NCBI GenBank assembly: GCA_016787895.1
Contig: JAEUTN010000022.1
Location: forward strand, 1 to 64,000
DNA: 64,000 nucleotides
DNA from: Bacteroidia bacterium
GTDB lineage: Bacteria > Bacteroidota > Bacteroidia > B-17B0 > Aurantibacillaceae
Direction of reading: 5' to 3'
This document shows, one piece after another, positions 50,948-60,107 of this stretch. How positions within the stretch are numbered: the first letter of the stretch is position 1; every line of letters begins with the position of its first letter. The notes beneath the pieces were generated by a model that worked only from the letters and a program-made list of their open reading frames with translations, did no database searches and was not told the DNA's origin. The translations under genes were made by a program, and so were the position numbers.

Positions 50948-52618
50948 CTACTGTTTCATTAGCTTTTTAGTCACCGTTCCCTTCTCTGTTTCGACACTTA
51001 CAAAATAAATGCCATCCTTAAAATTATGCATATCAATCGAACCTTCTTTTCCTGCTGCAGTTTGACTTAAAACTACCTCTCCTAAAGCGTTAAACACTTT
51101 CACCTCTGTGATTGCAAATTCAGATAGGAACGCGAAAGAAGTGGTAAAGGGGTTGGGGAAAATAAGTATGCTCTGATCTCTGTTCTTTAACTCCTGCACC
51201 CCAACTGCTGAAATTTGCACGCTATCACAGTACCAATCGTTCATCGGATCAGAATCGGCCGTCGAATCTGGAACACTTGTATAAAAGCAGAGCTTAATTT
51301 TGCCATTTACTTCTACTCCTTCTCCGCTTACCTGAATTGGTCCTGTTTTGAATTTTATAGTTGCGCCCGGATTTATAAGGGTGTCCACTTTTAATTGCCG
51401 ACTCCCAAAACAAAGCGGGGAAAATCGGGAATTAACATAACAACTGTTCACGGCTTGATTTCCGAAATTTTTAAGTTCAATTTCTAAATCTGCAACATAA
51501 GTCATTGCAAATATTTTTACCAATGGATTTAAAAAAGTGTATCCGGTCACTCCAACATCCTTTTGAATGCTATAATTTCCAAGCAAAGGCATTTGAAAAT
51601 AAGCGCGGTAATTCATCGTGTTACCATAAGACGTTGGAAAATTTGAGCTTTCATTATGAGCTTGTGCAACCACATGAATTTCATTTTTAGAGTCCAATGC
51701 GATACCCTGAGGGTAAATGCCTTTTAATGAATTTGATGTCTGGAATAACAAATTCAAATTACTATCCAAAATGCAATAGTAGGGTTCGCCATTTGCACTT
51801 GAAGTTCCAACTGCAAAAACAGAATCGTTTCGGCATACAAAGTCGCTTAATCGGAATGCTCCGGTTTGACTTTGATTTAAAATGGTGAAATTTGAATGGT
51901 AACGAAGCAGCTTAGAGTTTTGGTTTAAGGCATAAATATTGGAAGATGGGCTTTGAATTAATTTTTTTATATTTTCCAGGGTTGGGAAACTTTGTAAAGT
52001 AGCCAAAGCAGTATTTAATACATAGTTTGTTGTGGAAGTATTTATAAAAATATTACCGGATTGAAGCCGTGAAATACTTTGCATAGTTCCCAAACTCATA
52101 GTTTGTTTAGCAATAAACTGCCCGTTTTTAGAGTAATGATGGATTTCAGATTGACTAATCAAATAATAACTACTGTCCTGGTGCTGCATCAAATCTATTA
52201 AAGCCAAAGGAGAAATTGGAGATAAATAGCTGGCATTTACCGTATGGCTAAAAACAACGGTTCCATTGGTATCCAATTTGGTGAAAATGGACCATCCACC
52301 AATTTGATCACAACTCACAAAACTTCTGTAAACACAAGCCAATTGTTTATCGAGGGTAGTAATTATTTTTCCTGTCCAATAATAATCTGAATACTGTAAT
52401 AAATTTTGTTTAAAAATCACAGCCCCCTTCACACCTACAAAATTTAAATTACTTTGACCATAGTATGATTCGGCCCTTTCGAGATAAAAGGCCTTTTGGT
52501 TAACACAGACGACGTTGCTTACTTTATCGCGCATACCATGTTCTGCGAAATGACTCGATTGCGAAAAAAATTCTGTGTTTTGTAACATCAGAACCCAAAA
52601 AAAATAATAAAATTTCAT
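50948..52618 (-). CDS. Secreted protein with type A T9SS sorting domain, paralogue 1
   Basis: 556 residues. Short signal peptide (MKFYYFFWVLMLQNTEFFSQ), then a long region with repeated beta-propeller-like blocks (VGVKGAVIFKQNLLQYSDYY, LSDFVCRNDSVFAVGTSSAN), then a CARDB-like segment (ADLEIELKNFGNQAVNSCYV). The last ~75 residues are the T9SS type A sorting domain (ILIFPNPFTTSFAFLSEFAI, FNALGEVVLSQTAAGKEG, DGIYFVSVETEKGTVTKKL). It is highly similar in layout to the next gene. Surface or secreted; function unknown. Confidence 0.88.
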   Translation of the reverse strand: MKFYYFFWVLMLQNTEFFSQSSHFAEHGMRDKVSNVVCVNQKAFYLERAESYYGQSNLNFVGVKGAVIFKQNLLQYSDYYWTGKIITTLDKQLACVYRSFVSCDQIGGWSIFTKLDTNGTVVFSHTVNASYLSPISPLALIDLMQHQDSSYYLISQSEIHHYSKNGQFIAKQTMSLGTMQSISRLQSGNIFINTSTTNYVLNTALATLQSFPTLENIKKLIQSPSSNIYALNQNSKLLRYHSNFTILNQSQTGAFRLSDFVCRNDSVFAVGTSSANGEPYYCILDSNLNLLFQTSNSLKGIYPQGIALDSKNEIHVVAQAHNESSNFPTSYGNTMNYRAYFQMPLLGNYSIQKDVGVTGYTFLNPLVKIFAMTYVADLEIELKNFGNQAVNSCYVNSRFSPLCFGSRQLKVDTLINPGATIKFKTGPIQVSGEGVEVNGKIKLCFYTSVPDSTADSDPMNDWYCDSVQISAVGVQELKNRDQSILIFPNPFTTSFAFLSEFAITEVKVFNALGEVVLSQTAAGKEGSIDMHNFKDGIYFVSVETEKGTVTKKLMKQ

Positions 52619-52623
52619 TCGAT

Positions 52624-54273
52624 TTAATTTTTAATCATCTTTTTAGTCACCGTCCCCTTCTCTGTTTCGATACTCACAAAATAAATGCCTTTACTTAAGT
52701 CTTGAATATTAATTGTCAATTCCCTGCCTGTTGCAGCCTGATCGAAAACCAGCACACCAAAAGCGTTAAACACTTTTATTTCCTTTATTTCAACTTGTGA
52801 TTGAATGTTGAAGGAACTTAAAAATGGATTGGGGAAAATTCTGACATCAAGTGTTGTTAAACCGTTTTCAGCAACACTCAGGGCCTCATAACTTACGCTG
52901 TCGCACCACACATCGTTGCTGATGTTCAAGTCCGCACGGTTCCCTCCGGCACTGGTGTAAAAACAAATTCTGTCCCGGTGATTCGCCGAGCCTCCCTGCA
53001 CATTTCCCCTTACATTTAAAGTGCCCGTTTTAACAACAACCGAACCCAAAGGAGGAATAAGGGTATCGAAACTTTTTTGCCAGCTGTAAGGGCAGATCGT
53101 CGTCCAAAAATTGTGGTTCAGATTAAATCCGTTCACTGCCTGATTGCTGTAGTTCTTAACTTCTACATCAAATTCCCCTCTATACATTCCATTAAACATC
53201 TCTACCATAACAATTGGAGTGAAAGTACTGACACCGATATCCATAGAAACTGAAAAATCACCTGTTTTGGAAAGGGAAAAAAAACTGCGCCCTGATGCAG
53301 TGTACCAGAGCGATGAGGCAGACACACTCACCCTGTTGTTCGCACTCAGGTCCAGCGCTTTTGGACGTATGGTGGAAATGGAATTGCCCGATTGAACCAG
53401 GGGATTAAAAGCCGTGTCAAGCACAGCATAATAGGGCATTTGAGTTGTGGTATTGCTTCCGACCACATATAATGAATCGTTATGAAAGAGAAAATCAGAA
53501 AGCACGATTCCAGGCAATTGACTTTGGCTCAGAATGCTAAAGTTTGGCGACAAGAGGGACAATTGTCCGGCCGCATTTAAACCATAACCTATGCCAGATG
53601 CAATTTGAACATAAGATGAAAGGCTGGTGTTTGCAGGAATAATCTGAAGATAATTCCATGAGGTATCCAATTCGCAAAATGTAGTAGGCGTGGATAAAAA
53701 CAGATTACCATTATTTAACTCGGATAAACTGGAGAAATAGGAGCCGGTGGCCGTAAAGCTTTCAACCACCTGACCGCTCTTTGAAATATGACTGATCACG
53801 CTTCCGTTTGAAGTTGGGCCGAAACCCGTCAGATAAAAGGAACTGTCGGAATATTGAAAAAAATCCCCCACTGACCAGGGGAGTGTGACTGTGAAAATAA
53901 AATTACCATTTGTGTCCAGCTTTGAGAAATACACTGGTCCGCCAAACACATCACAACTCTGACTGGCCTTGTATGTACAGACCAATTGCTTATCCAAAGT
54001 TCGTTTCAGTTCGCATTGTCCTTCAACCGGATATGAATCCCCTGGTAACAATTGCTTTTTAAGAAATGGCAGGCCGGTTTGATCGATTCCGACAAGGTTG
54101 AGTCTTCCGTAATACGGCAAGTCTAAGCGCTCCAAATAAAAACTCTTGTTGTTCACACAGGTCATGCCTTCGATCAGGTCTTGATTGCCCGTATGTTCGG
54201 TATACTCATTAACCTGCGCCCTTATCCCGCTCAAGCTTGATAGTGCTACCCAAAAAAATAAAAATCTAACCAT
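52624..54273 (-). CDS. Secreted protein with type A T9SS sorting domain, paralogue 2
   Basis: 549 residues, first of two tandem co-directional paralogues with a 5-base gap. It shares with the downstream copy an NxxxxxTCVNNKSFYLERL-like start, an LSDFLFHNDSLYVVG block, the FDVEVKNYSNQAVNGFNLN segment and an almost identical C-terminus (GIYFVSIETEKGTVTKKMIK). The signal peptide reads LFFWVALSSLSGIRAQ. Tandem duplication is the simplest explanation. Cargo role unknown. Confidence 0.88.
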   Translation of the reverse strand: MVRFLFFWVALSSLSGIRAQVNEYTEHTGNQDLIEGMTCVNNKSFYLERLDLPYYGRLNLVGIDQTGLPFLKKQLLPGDSYPVEGQCELKRTLDKQLVCTYKASQSCDVFGGPVYFSKLDTNGNFIFTVTLPWSVGDFFQYSDSSFYLTGFGPTSNGSVISHISKSGQVVESFTATGSYFSSLSELNNGNLFLSTPTTFCELDTSWNYLQIIPANTSLSSYVQIASGIGYGLNAAGQLSLLSPNFSILSQSQLPGIVLSDFLFHNDSLYVVGSNTTTQMPYYAVLDTAFNPLVQSGNSISTIRPKALDLSANNRVSVSASSLWYTASGRSFFSLSKTGDFSVSMDIGVSTFTPIVMVEMFNGMYRGEFDVEVKNYSNQAVNGFNLNHNFWTTICPYSWQKSFDTLIPPLGSVVVKTGTLNVRGNVQGGSANHRDRICFYTSAGGNRADLNISNDVWCDSVSYEALSVAENGLTTLDVRIFPNPFLSSFNIQSQVEIKEIKVFNAFGVLVFDQAATGRELTINIQDLSKGIYFVSIETEKGTVTKKMIKN

Positions 54274-54326
54274 GCAAACGGTATTTCTGATAAATTTACA
54301 AAAATTTCAATAAAAACCAAGTCCCA

Positions 54327-55379
54327 ATGAAGATTTTAATTACCGGAGGAGCAGGCTTTATAGGTTCGCACGTGGTGCGCCTGTTTGTGAACACCTATCC
54401 CAATTACACCATACACAACCTCGATAAACTCACCTACGCCGGAAATCTGGCCAACCTTACCGATATTGAGAACCAACCCAATTACCAATTTATCAAAGGG
54501 GATATAGTGGATGCCGCTTTTATCACTGCCCTCTTCGAAAAAGAACAATACAATGCCGTAATCCACCTGGCCGCTGAAAGTCATGTGGACCGCAGCATTA
54601 CCAATCCTTTGGAATTTGTGATGACCAACGTCATTGGCACCGTGAACCTATTGAACGCAGCCAAAAGTCTCTACAACAAAGGCGCCGGACCCTTCAAGCG
54701 ATTTTACCATGTGAGCACCGATGAAGTTTACGGCGCGCTGGGAGAAACCGGTATGTTTACCGAAACCACGGCCTACGATCCGCACAGCCCCTACTCGGCT
54801 TCCAAAGCCAGCAGCGACCATTTTGTACGTGCTTACCACGATACCTATGGTTTGCCGGCGGTTATTTCGAACTGCAGCAACAATTACGGACCCAACCATT
54901 TTCCTGAAAAACTCATTCCGCTTTGTATTAATAACATCCTGAACAACAAACCCCTTCCTATTTACGGCAAAGGCGAAAATGTGCGCGATTGGTTATACGT
55001 GATTGACCATGCCCGTGCCATTGATATTATTTTTCACAAAGCCAAAGCAGGTAGCACCTATAACATTGGAGGGCACAACGAGTGGACCAACATTAACGTG
55101 ATTCGTTTGCTTTGCCAGATCCTCGACAAAAAACTAAACCGCCCCGCCGGCACCAACGAAAAACTCATCACCTTTGTTACCGACAGAGCCGGACACGATT
55201 TGCGCTACGCGATTGACGCCACCAAATTAAAACAGGATTTGGGCTGGGTTCCATCTGTAACCTTTGAACAAGGCCTGGATGCCACAGTTGATTGGTACCT
55301 CAACAATTCGGAGTGGCTAAACAACGTCACTTCCGGAAATTACACGCATTATTACGAGGAGCAGTACGCTAAGCGATAG
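54327..55379 (+). CDS. rfbB: dTDP-glucose 4,6-dehydratase
   Basis: 350 residues. NAD-binding motif ITGGAGFIGSHVVRLFV, substrate-fitting block VIHLAAESHVDRSI, catalytic THR/YxxxK region FYHVSTDEVYGALGETGMF and YSASKASSDHFVRAYHDTYG, then NCSNNYGPNHFPEKLIPL. It converts dTDP-glucose to dTDP-4-keto-6-deoxyglucose, first step to rhamnose and other deoxysugars. The rest of the pathway (rfbA, C, D) is not adjacent. Divergent from the T9SS genes. Confidence 0.95.
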   Translation: MKILITGGAGFIGSHVVRLFVNTYPNYTIHNLDKLTYAGNLANLTDIENQPNYQFIKGDIVDAAFITALFEKEQYNAVIHLAAESHVDRSITNPLEFVMTNVIGTVNLLNAAKSLYNKGAGPFKRFYHVSTDEVYGALGETGMFTETTAYDPHSPYSASKASSDHFVRAYHDTYGLPAVISNCSNNYGPNHFPEKLIPLCINNILNNKPLPIYGKGENVRDWLYVIDHARAIDIIFHKAKAGSTYNIGGHNEWTNINVIRLLCQILDKKLNRPAGTNEKLITFVTDRAGHDLRYAIDATKLKQDLGWVPSVTFEQGLDATVDWYLNNSEWLNNVTSGNYTHYYEEQYAKR

Positions 55380-55504
55380 GTTTTAGAAGGGTAATAGCCA
55401 CTAATTCCACGAATTTCACTAATAGAGGCAAGATTACACCAATGGCCAAAAAGTTTAGAAGGTTTAAAAGTTGAAGGTTTAGAAAGTTCTATGCTGCCTA
55501 AATA

Positions 55505-55586
55505 CCACTAGGACACTAAGGTCACAGAGGTGCACGAAGAAAATTTATCTTAGTGTTTCTTAGTGCGCTGAGTGTCTTGTTGGTGA
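55505..55586. repeat. Extragenic dyad of the CACTAAGG/CTTAGTG type
   Basis: Inverted blocks around CCACTAGGACACTAAGG (55505) and CTTAGTG...GAGTGTCTT...GGTG (to 55586) form an imperfect hairpin. Similar elements are frequent between genes in Bacteroidota. Neighbouring sequence 55446-55485 has simple TTTAGAAGGTTT repeats. Confidence 0.5.
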
Positions 55587-55613
55587 ATACGACCCAATCC
55601 CTTTTGACTAAAT

Positions 55614-56891
55614 CTAGCCACCGGCCTCTTCACTCTTCATTACCAACTGGCAAGTGTTGCGGCTGCGCTGCTCAATGAGGATGATTTTGTTTTGCGAAAG
55701 TTTGTTCACAATATCCTGATCGTAATTTCGGATAGTCATCAATTGCACATTGGAGTTGTAAAGCACCCTGAAATGGTTCTGTAAATCACTTAAGAGGTTT
55801 TGGATTTTGTGCTGTTCATCGTCTACACACACCGAAAAACTGATGGCCGAATTCTGCATCATGTTCACCCTTACCCCGTGTTTGGAAAAGAGGTTAAAAA
55901 TCTCGCTGAGATTGTCTTCCGCGATAAAGCTGAAATCCTTGGCTTGAATGGAGAGTAAAATCTGTTTGTCCTTAAAAATATAACTCGCCATTTGCAGGCG
56001 CTGATCCCCCTCATGGATGCTGGTTCCAATCGCGTTCGGGTCGAGGAAAGATTTTACAATAAGCGGAATTCCTTTGTTTTGAAGGGGTTTTATCGTTTTG
56101 GGATGAATCACAGAAGCGCCGAAATACGTCAGTTCTATGGCATCGTGATAACTCAGTTCGTCTATCTTTTTGGTGTTTCTGAAGTATTTGGGATCGGCAT
56201 TTAAAACACCGGCCACGTCTTTCCAGATGATCACTTGCCGGGCATTGGTAAAATAGGCCAATAGAGCCGCCGTGTAATCACTTCCCTCGCGACCGAGGGT
56301 GGTGGTAAAGTTTTCGGAAGTGCCTCCTATAAACCCCTGGATAAGCACCAACTGATGGGTTTTTAAAACTGGCAGGAGTTCTTTCTGCACCAAATCTTCA
56401 CTAAGCGCGTAATCCACTTTGCCTTCCCGGTAGGTATTATCGGTTTGAATCAGCCCCCGGGCATCCATCCATTTGTTGCGCAAACCTGAACTTTCCAAAA
56501 AGGCTGAAATAATTTTTGTTGACAACACCTCCCCTTGTGAAACCAATTGATCGTAATGATGATCGTAACTATACGCCGGCTCCTCCTCCAGGGCCCATTG
56601 CATCTCCACAAACACATTGTTTAATTCAGAATACACCGGGTCTGCAACATTGGGAAACAGCTGCTCAGCGATGTTTAAATGAAAAGATTTTACTTCTTCA
56701 AAAATGCTTTGTACATCCCCTTCCTTGTAAAAGTAGGCCTTCACCAATTCTTCCAGCTTGTTGGTGATTTTGCCCATCGCTGATACCACCACCACTGTTG
56801 GCTCTTTTACCTGGGATTTAAGTATAGACAGCACGTTACGAACCGCTTCGCTGTCCTTTACTGAGGCCCCGCCAAATTTGAATACCTGCAT
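55614..56891 (-). CDS. lysC: Aspartate kinase, monofunctional
   Basis: 425 residues. N-terminal kinase motif VFKFGGASVKDSEAVRN, nucleotide/substrate region GFIGGTSENFTTTLGREGSD (Thr/Gly-rich), then DPKYFRNTKKIDELSYHDAI. The C-terminal ~150 residues hold two ACT-type regulatory domains. It phosphorylates aspartate, the first step to lysine, threonine and methionine, and is usually feedback-inhibited by lysine or threonine. Length and lack of a dehydrogenase domain mark it as single-function. Confidence 0.92.
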   Translation of the reverse strand: MQVFKFGGASVKDSEAVRNVLSILKSQVKEPTVVVVSAMGKITNKLEELVKAYFYKEGDVQSIFEEVKSFHLNIAEQLFPNVADPVYSELNNVFVEMQWALEEEPAYSYDHHYDQLVSQGEVLSTKIISAFLESSGLRNKWMDARGLIQTDNTYREGKVDYALSEDLVQKELLPVLKTHQLVLIQGFIGGTSENFTTTLGREGSDYTAALLAYFTNARQVIIWKDVAGVLNADPKYFRNTKKIDELSYHDAIELTYFGASVIHPKTIKPLQNKGIPLIVKSFLDPNAIGTSIHEGDQRLQMASYIFKDKQILLSIQAKDFSFIAEDNLSEIFNLFSKHGVRVNMMQNSAISFSVCVDDEQHKIQNLLSDLQNHFRVLYNSNVQLMTIRNYDQDIVNKLSQNKIILIEQRSRNTCQLVMKSEEAGG

Positions 56892-56913
56892 AATTGAGGG
56901 CTGAAGTTATAAA

Positions 56914-56942
56914 ACAAAAAACCATCCGCAAGGGGATGGTTT
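56914..56942 (-). terminator. Terminator after secG
   Basis: On the minus strand AACCATCC pairs with GGATGGTT around a 6-base loop, followed by TTTTTG. It lies 24 bases after the secG stop. Confidence 0.85.
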
Positions 56943-56966
56943 CTGTAAGTTAGGTTTGATTTAAAA

Positions 56967-57314
56967 TTATGGATTGGAAGGAGCAGGTTGTGCAGGAGCC
57001 GGAGCTTGCTGCTGAACCGGAGCCTGTTGCGCAGGAGCTGAAATAGCGCTTTGTGCGCGTTTTTTAGCTACTGAACCGGCGTCTTCTTCCGAAGTAATGA
57101 TGCTGCCTTTTGGGGTCATTAAAACGCTTAATAAAATAAGGGTGATGGCCAATCCCCAGGTGGCTTTTTCAATGAACTCGGTACCGCGTTTAACGCCCAT
57201 AATTTGGGTGGCTGCACCAAACTGGCTTTGGATTCCTCCGCCTTTGGAGTTTTGAATGAGAATAACGAGTGTAAGCAGGATACAAACGATAATGGTTAAA
57301 ACAGAGAAAATCAT
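56967..57314 (-). CDS. secG: Preprotein translocase subunit SecG
   Basis: 115 residues. Two transmembrane helices at about 1-20 (FSVLTIIVCILLTLVILIQ) and 52-70 (ATWGLAITLILLSVLM), separated by the conserved cytoplasmic loop NSKGGGIQSQFGAATQIMGV. The C-terminal tail is Pro/Gln/Ala-rich (APAQQAPVQQQAPAPAQP). SecG assists SecYEG protein export in the inner membrane. It starts 12 bases after the preceding gene of the cluster ends. Confidence 0.95.
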   Translation of the reverse strand: MIFSVLTIIVCILLTLVILIQNSKGGGIQSQFGAATQIMGVKRGTEFIEKATWGLAITLILLSVLMTPKGSIITSEEDAGSVAKKRAQSAISAPAQQAPVQQQAPAPAQPAPSNP

Positions 57315-57326
57315 GGAATTGTACTG

Positions 57327-58334
57327 TTATTGGTTTTGTTTAAGTTTTTGAATCAGGGACGCAAAGTAAGCACTTTTTTGGGGATATTTCAAACTTAATA
57401 TTTCATAAGAGCGTATGGCCTTGGAAATATTACCCTGCATGGCGTAAATTTTAGCCAAAGTCTCTGTTACCAGGTGCTCATTTTCCAATAAACTCTCTTT
57501 TGCCTTACGCTCAGGAGTGAAGAATTTCTGGTCTTCCTTGGGTCTTATGACCCCCGGACTGCTCTCAATAATCTTGTCAATGAGGGCCTTTTGTTTGAGA
57601 CGTTTGGCTTTCAGAACCTCTTCAGAAGGAGCTTGAGGCTGAGCTTGAGGTTCAGTCTGAGTCCCGAAAGCTTTCGGGAGAGGTTCGGTTAATTCCTGGC
57701 TGTCCTTTTTCTTTTTGAAGGAAGGTTTGGCGGTTTCCAGAGGTTTTTTGAGCTGCTCGAGCCAATCGCTGAAACTGCCGGGTTCGGATGGCTGTATTAT
57801 TTTTTCGGATTCCGGTGCAGGTTCGCTGTCCTTGTGATCTTCAGCAGAGATAATTTCTTTGTCAACCACTGCCACCGTAACTTGCTTCTGTATTTCCTTC
57901 TCCAGAAAATCCTCCGGCAGTTTTTCCTCAAGGGAGGAAGGAAGTCCTTTTTCGGTTTTTATGGTCTTGGTTTCCCGAATATCAGCATTGGCATTTACAA
58001 TACGCAATTCTTCCTCAGTGCTATAATCCTTAGCCTGTGATTTTACTTCTGCAATGGCATTGGTTTCAACTGTTTCGGTGGTGGCCAGCTGCATCTGCTT
58101 TTCCAAACCTTTGATCAGATCGTATAAATGTCCGCGGTTACTGGCCGCAATGGCCGTGCGTTTTAACTGTTGCTGGTATACACCGGCATCCCATTTGCGG
58201 GCCGCCAGGCATAACAGCATCCGGGCCGGTTGAAAATAAGGAAAATCGCCGGTGAGGCGTTCCAAACGCGAGACGTCTTCCGGTTGAAGGGAAGCAGGGT
58301 TTTTGATCAGCGAAAGCAATTCCCCGGCCTGCAT
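57327..58334 (-). CDS. Conserved hypothetical protein with tetratricopeptide-like C-terminus
   Basis: 335 residues from ATG 58334; a TTG three codons upstream would overlap lptE. N-terminal helices (LLSLIKNPASLQPEDVSRLE, FQPARMLLCLAARKWDAGVY) and C-terminal helical pair LVTETLAKIYAMQGNISKAI, then YEILSLKYPQKSAYFASLI resemble a tetratricopeptide unit. The middle is charged and low in order (SEKIIQPSEPGSFSDWLEQL). It sits between lptE and secG, as in many Bacteroidota. Probable role in protein interaction; not more can be said. Confidence 0.7.
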   Translation of the reverse strand: MQAGELLSLIKNPASLQPEDVSRLERLTGDFPYFQPARMLLCLAARKWDAGVYQQQLKRTAIAASNRGHLYDLIKGLEKQMQLATTETVETNAIAEVKSQAKDYSTEEELRIVNANADIRETKTIKTEKGLPSSLEEKLPEDFLEKEIQKQVTVAVVDKEIISAEDHKDSEPAPESEKIIQPSEPGSFSDWLEQLKKPLETAKPSFKKKKDSQELTEPLPKAFGTQTEPQAQPQAPSEEVLKAKRLKQKALIDKIIESSPGVIRPKEDQKFFTPERKAKESLLENEHLVTETLAKIYAMQGNISKAIRSYEILSLKYPQKSAYFASLIQKLKQNQ

Positions 58335-58336
58335 GT

Positions 58337-58846
58337 TTACCAATTATTAAACGCTTTGTAAAAAATATCCTCTGTAATTTGCCTGTAAATTTCATCCACC
58401 AGGCGGGGCTCCTCTGTGGCAACATTGAGTTTACTGTCGAAGTCGGCAAAGCGGGTAAAATTTTGCTCAAAACATTTAGCCGATTCAAATTTATTGGTGT
58501 ATTTCACGCTCACGGTGATGGTCATGCGGTTTTGCGCTGCCTGATCGTTGCTTTGCACGGCAATTGGCGCCACATTGTAATCGGCAATGTACCCTTCAAA
58601 CTGCAAATCGCCGTTCTGTCGTACCAAACTCAGATTGGTTTGCTGGGAAACCACATCCCTTAATTTTTCGGTAAACCGCTGCGATAAACTGGGTGCACCC
58701 AAACTGGTGTTATTGGTGAAAAACGCCACGCTGATGGTTCTTGCTTCCGGCGGAATGGTAGCCCCACTCAGGGAAACAGAAGCCTTGCAAGCCATTAGAA
58801 GTCCTATGGGCAATAACAGCAGATAAATAGCACGCAGCAATTTCAT
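58337..58846 (-). CDS. lptE: LPS assembly lipoprotein LptE
   Basis: 169 residues with a lipoprotein signal (LLLPIGLLMACKAS). The mature part fits the LptE/RlpB fold: ARTISVAFFTNNTSLGAPSL, SQRFTEKLRDVVSQQTNLSL, GDLQFEGYIADYNVAPIAVQ and RMTITVSVKYTNKFESAKCF. LptE plugs the LptD outer-membrane barrel for lipopolysaccharide insertion. It lies 3 bases after the sigma-54 regulator gene. Confidence 0.9.
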   Translation of the reverse strand: MKLLRAIYLLLLPIGLLMACKASVSLSGATIPPEARTISVAFFTNNTSLGAPSLSQRFTEKLRDVVSQQTNLSLVRQNGDLQFEGYIADYNVAPIAVQSNDQAAQNRMTITVSVKYTNKFESAKCFEQNFTRFADFDSKLNVATEEPRLVDEIYRQITEDIFYKAFNNW

Positions 58847-58849
58847 GAC

Positions 58850-60091
58850 CTAATCTTCTATGGCGTATTCGTTTATTTTACGGTAAAGGGTTCTTTCGCT
58901 GATGCCCAACTCTTTGGCGGCGCTTTTACGTTTGCCTTTGTATTTGCGCAAGGCCTTTTTAATCATATCAATTTCTTTATCCTGAAGCGACAGGGTTTCT
59001 TCCACTTCAATCACTTGAGGCGAATTGCCCATGGGTTGGAGCTTACCGGGCTGAACACTCAAAGTAGCCGGTGGTGTGTGGCTATGGCTTTCCTGGTAAA
59101 TACGGTTGAACACCGGTTCACCTTCGGCATTGATAACGGTGCCTTTTCCACTGACTGCGGAAGCCAGATCGTAGACCATTTTTTTCAGGTCATTAATCTC
59201 TCCCCGGTAATCTCTCAGTACTTTAAAAATAATTTCTCTGTCGTTGCTTTCAAACACGGGCCCGCTGCCATAACCTTCGCTTTTCATCACCGAGGGCACA
59301 TTGCTGGAGTTGTATTGAGGCAGGTATTTCAGCATGGTGTCTTCGCTGATTTCCCTTTGTTTTTCTATTATTGAAATTTGTTCAGCAATGTTTTTTAACT
59401 GACGCACATTACCGGGCCAGTAATAGTTCACCAACACCTGCTCGGCTTCAGCACTCAGGCGTATCACCGGCATGCGGTATTTAGCCGCAAAATCGCTGGC
59501 AAATTTTCTGAACAACAAATGGATGTCTTCTTTACGTTCACGCAAAGGCGGAAGATAAATGGGCACGGTGTTTAAGCGATAATACAGGTCGGCCCTGAAT
59601 TTCTCGCGTTCCAAAGCCTGGTAAAAATTAATGTTGGTGGCAGCCACCACACGCACATCGGTTTTTTGCACCTTACTGCTGCCTACTTTCATGTACTCCC
59701 CGCTTTCCAGCACACGCAACAAACGGGCCTGGGTGGCCAGTGGCAACTCCCCTACCTCGTCTAAAAATATGGTGCCTCCGTTAGCCACTTCAAAATAACC
59801 TTTGCGGGTTTCGGTAGCGCCGGTAAAGGCCCCTTTTTCGTGACCAAACAATTCGCTATCGATAGTACCTTCGGGAATCGCGCCACAGTTAACGGCAATA
59901 TAGGGACCGTGTTTTCGCGCGCTGTGCTGATGGATGATTTGTGGAAAAATTTCCTTTCCGGTTCCGCTTTCTCCATTGATCACCACGTTCAAATCGGTAG
60001 GTGCTACCTGACGGGCAATGTCCACAGCCCGTTCAAGCATGGCGTTATTGCCAATGATGCCGTATTTCTGTTTTACATCCTGAATGTTCAT
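58850..60091 (-). CDS. Sigma-54-dependent transcriptional regulator
   Basis: 413 residues. No N-terminal receiver domain; the AAA+ core begins at about residue 10. Walker A GESGTGKEIFPQI, the sigma-54 contact loop GAFTGATETRKG, Walker B GGTIFLDEVGELPLATQAR, arginine finger region LYYRLNTVPIYLPPLRERKE. The C-terminal Fis-type HTH is KSAAKELGISERTLYRKINE. It would activate sigma-54 promoters; the signal is unknown. Position between miaB and lptE is a recurrent arrangement in this phylum. Confidence 0.95.
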   Translation of the reverse strand: MNIQDVKQKYGIIGNNAMLERAVDIARQVAPTDLNVVINGESGTGKEIFPQIIHQHSARKHGPYIAVNCGAIPEGTIDSELFGHEKGAFTGATETRKGYFEVANGGTIFLDEVGELPLATQARLLRVLESGEYMKVGSSKVQKTDVRVVAATNINFYQALEREKFRADLYYRLNTVPIYLPPLRERKEDIHLLFRKFASDFAAKYRMPVIRLSAEAEQVLVNYYWPGNVRQLKNIAEQISIIEKQREISEDTMLKYLPQYNSSNVPSVMKSEGYGSGPVFESNDREIIFKVLRDYRGEINDLKKMVYDLASAVSGKGTVINAEGEPVFNRIYQESHSHTPPATLSVQPGKLQPMGNSPQVIEVEETLSLQDKEIDMIKKALRKYKGKRKSAAKELGISERTLYRKINEYAIED

Positions 60092-60107
60092 GCTCTCTTC
60101 TTGTATA

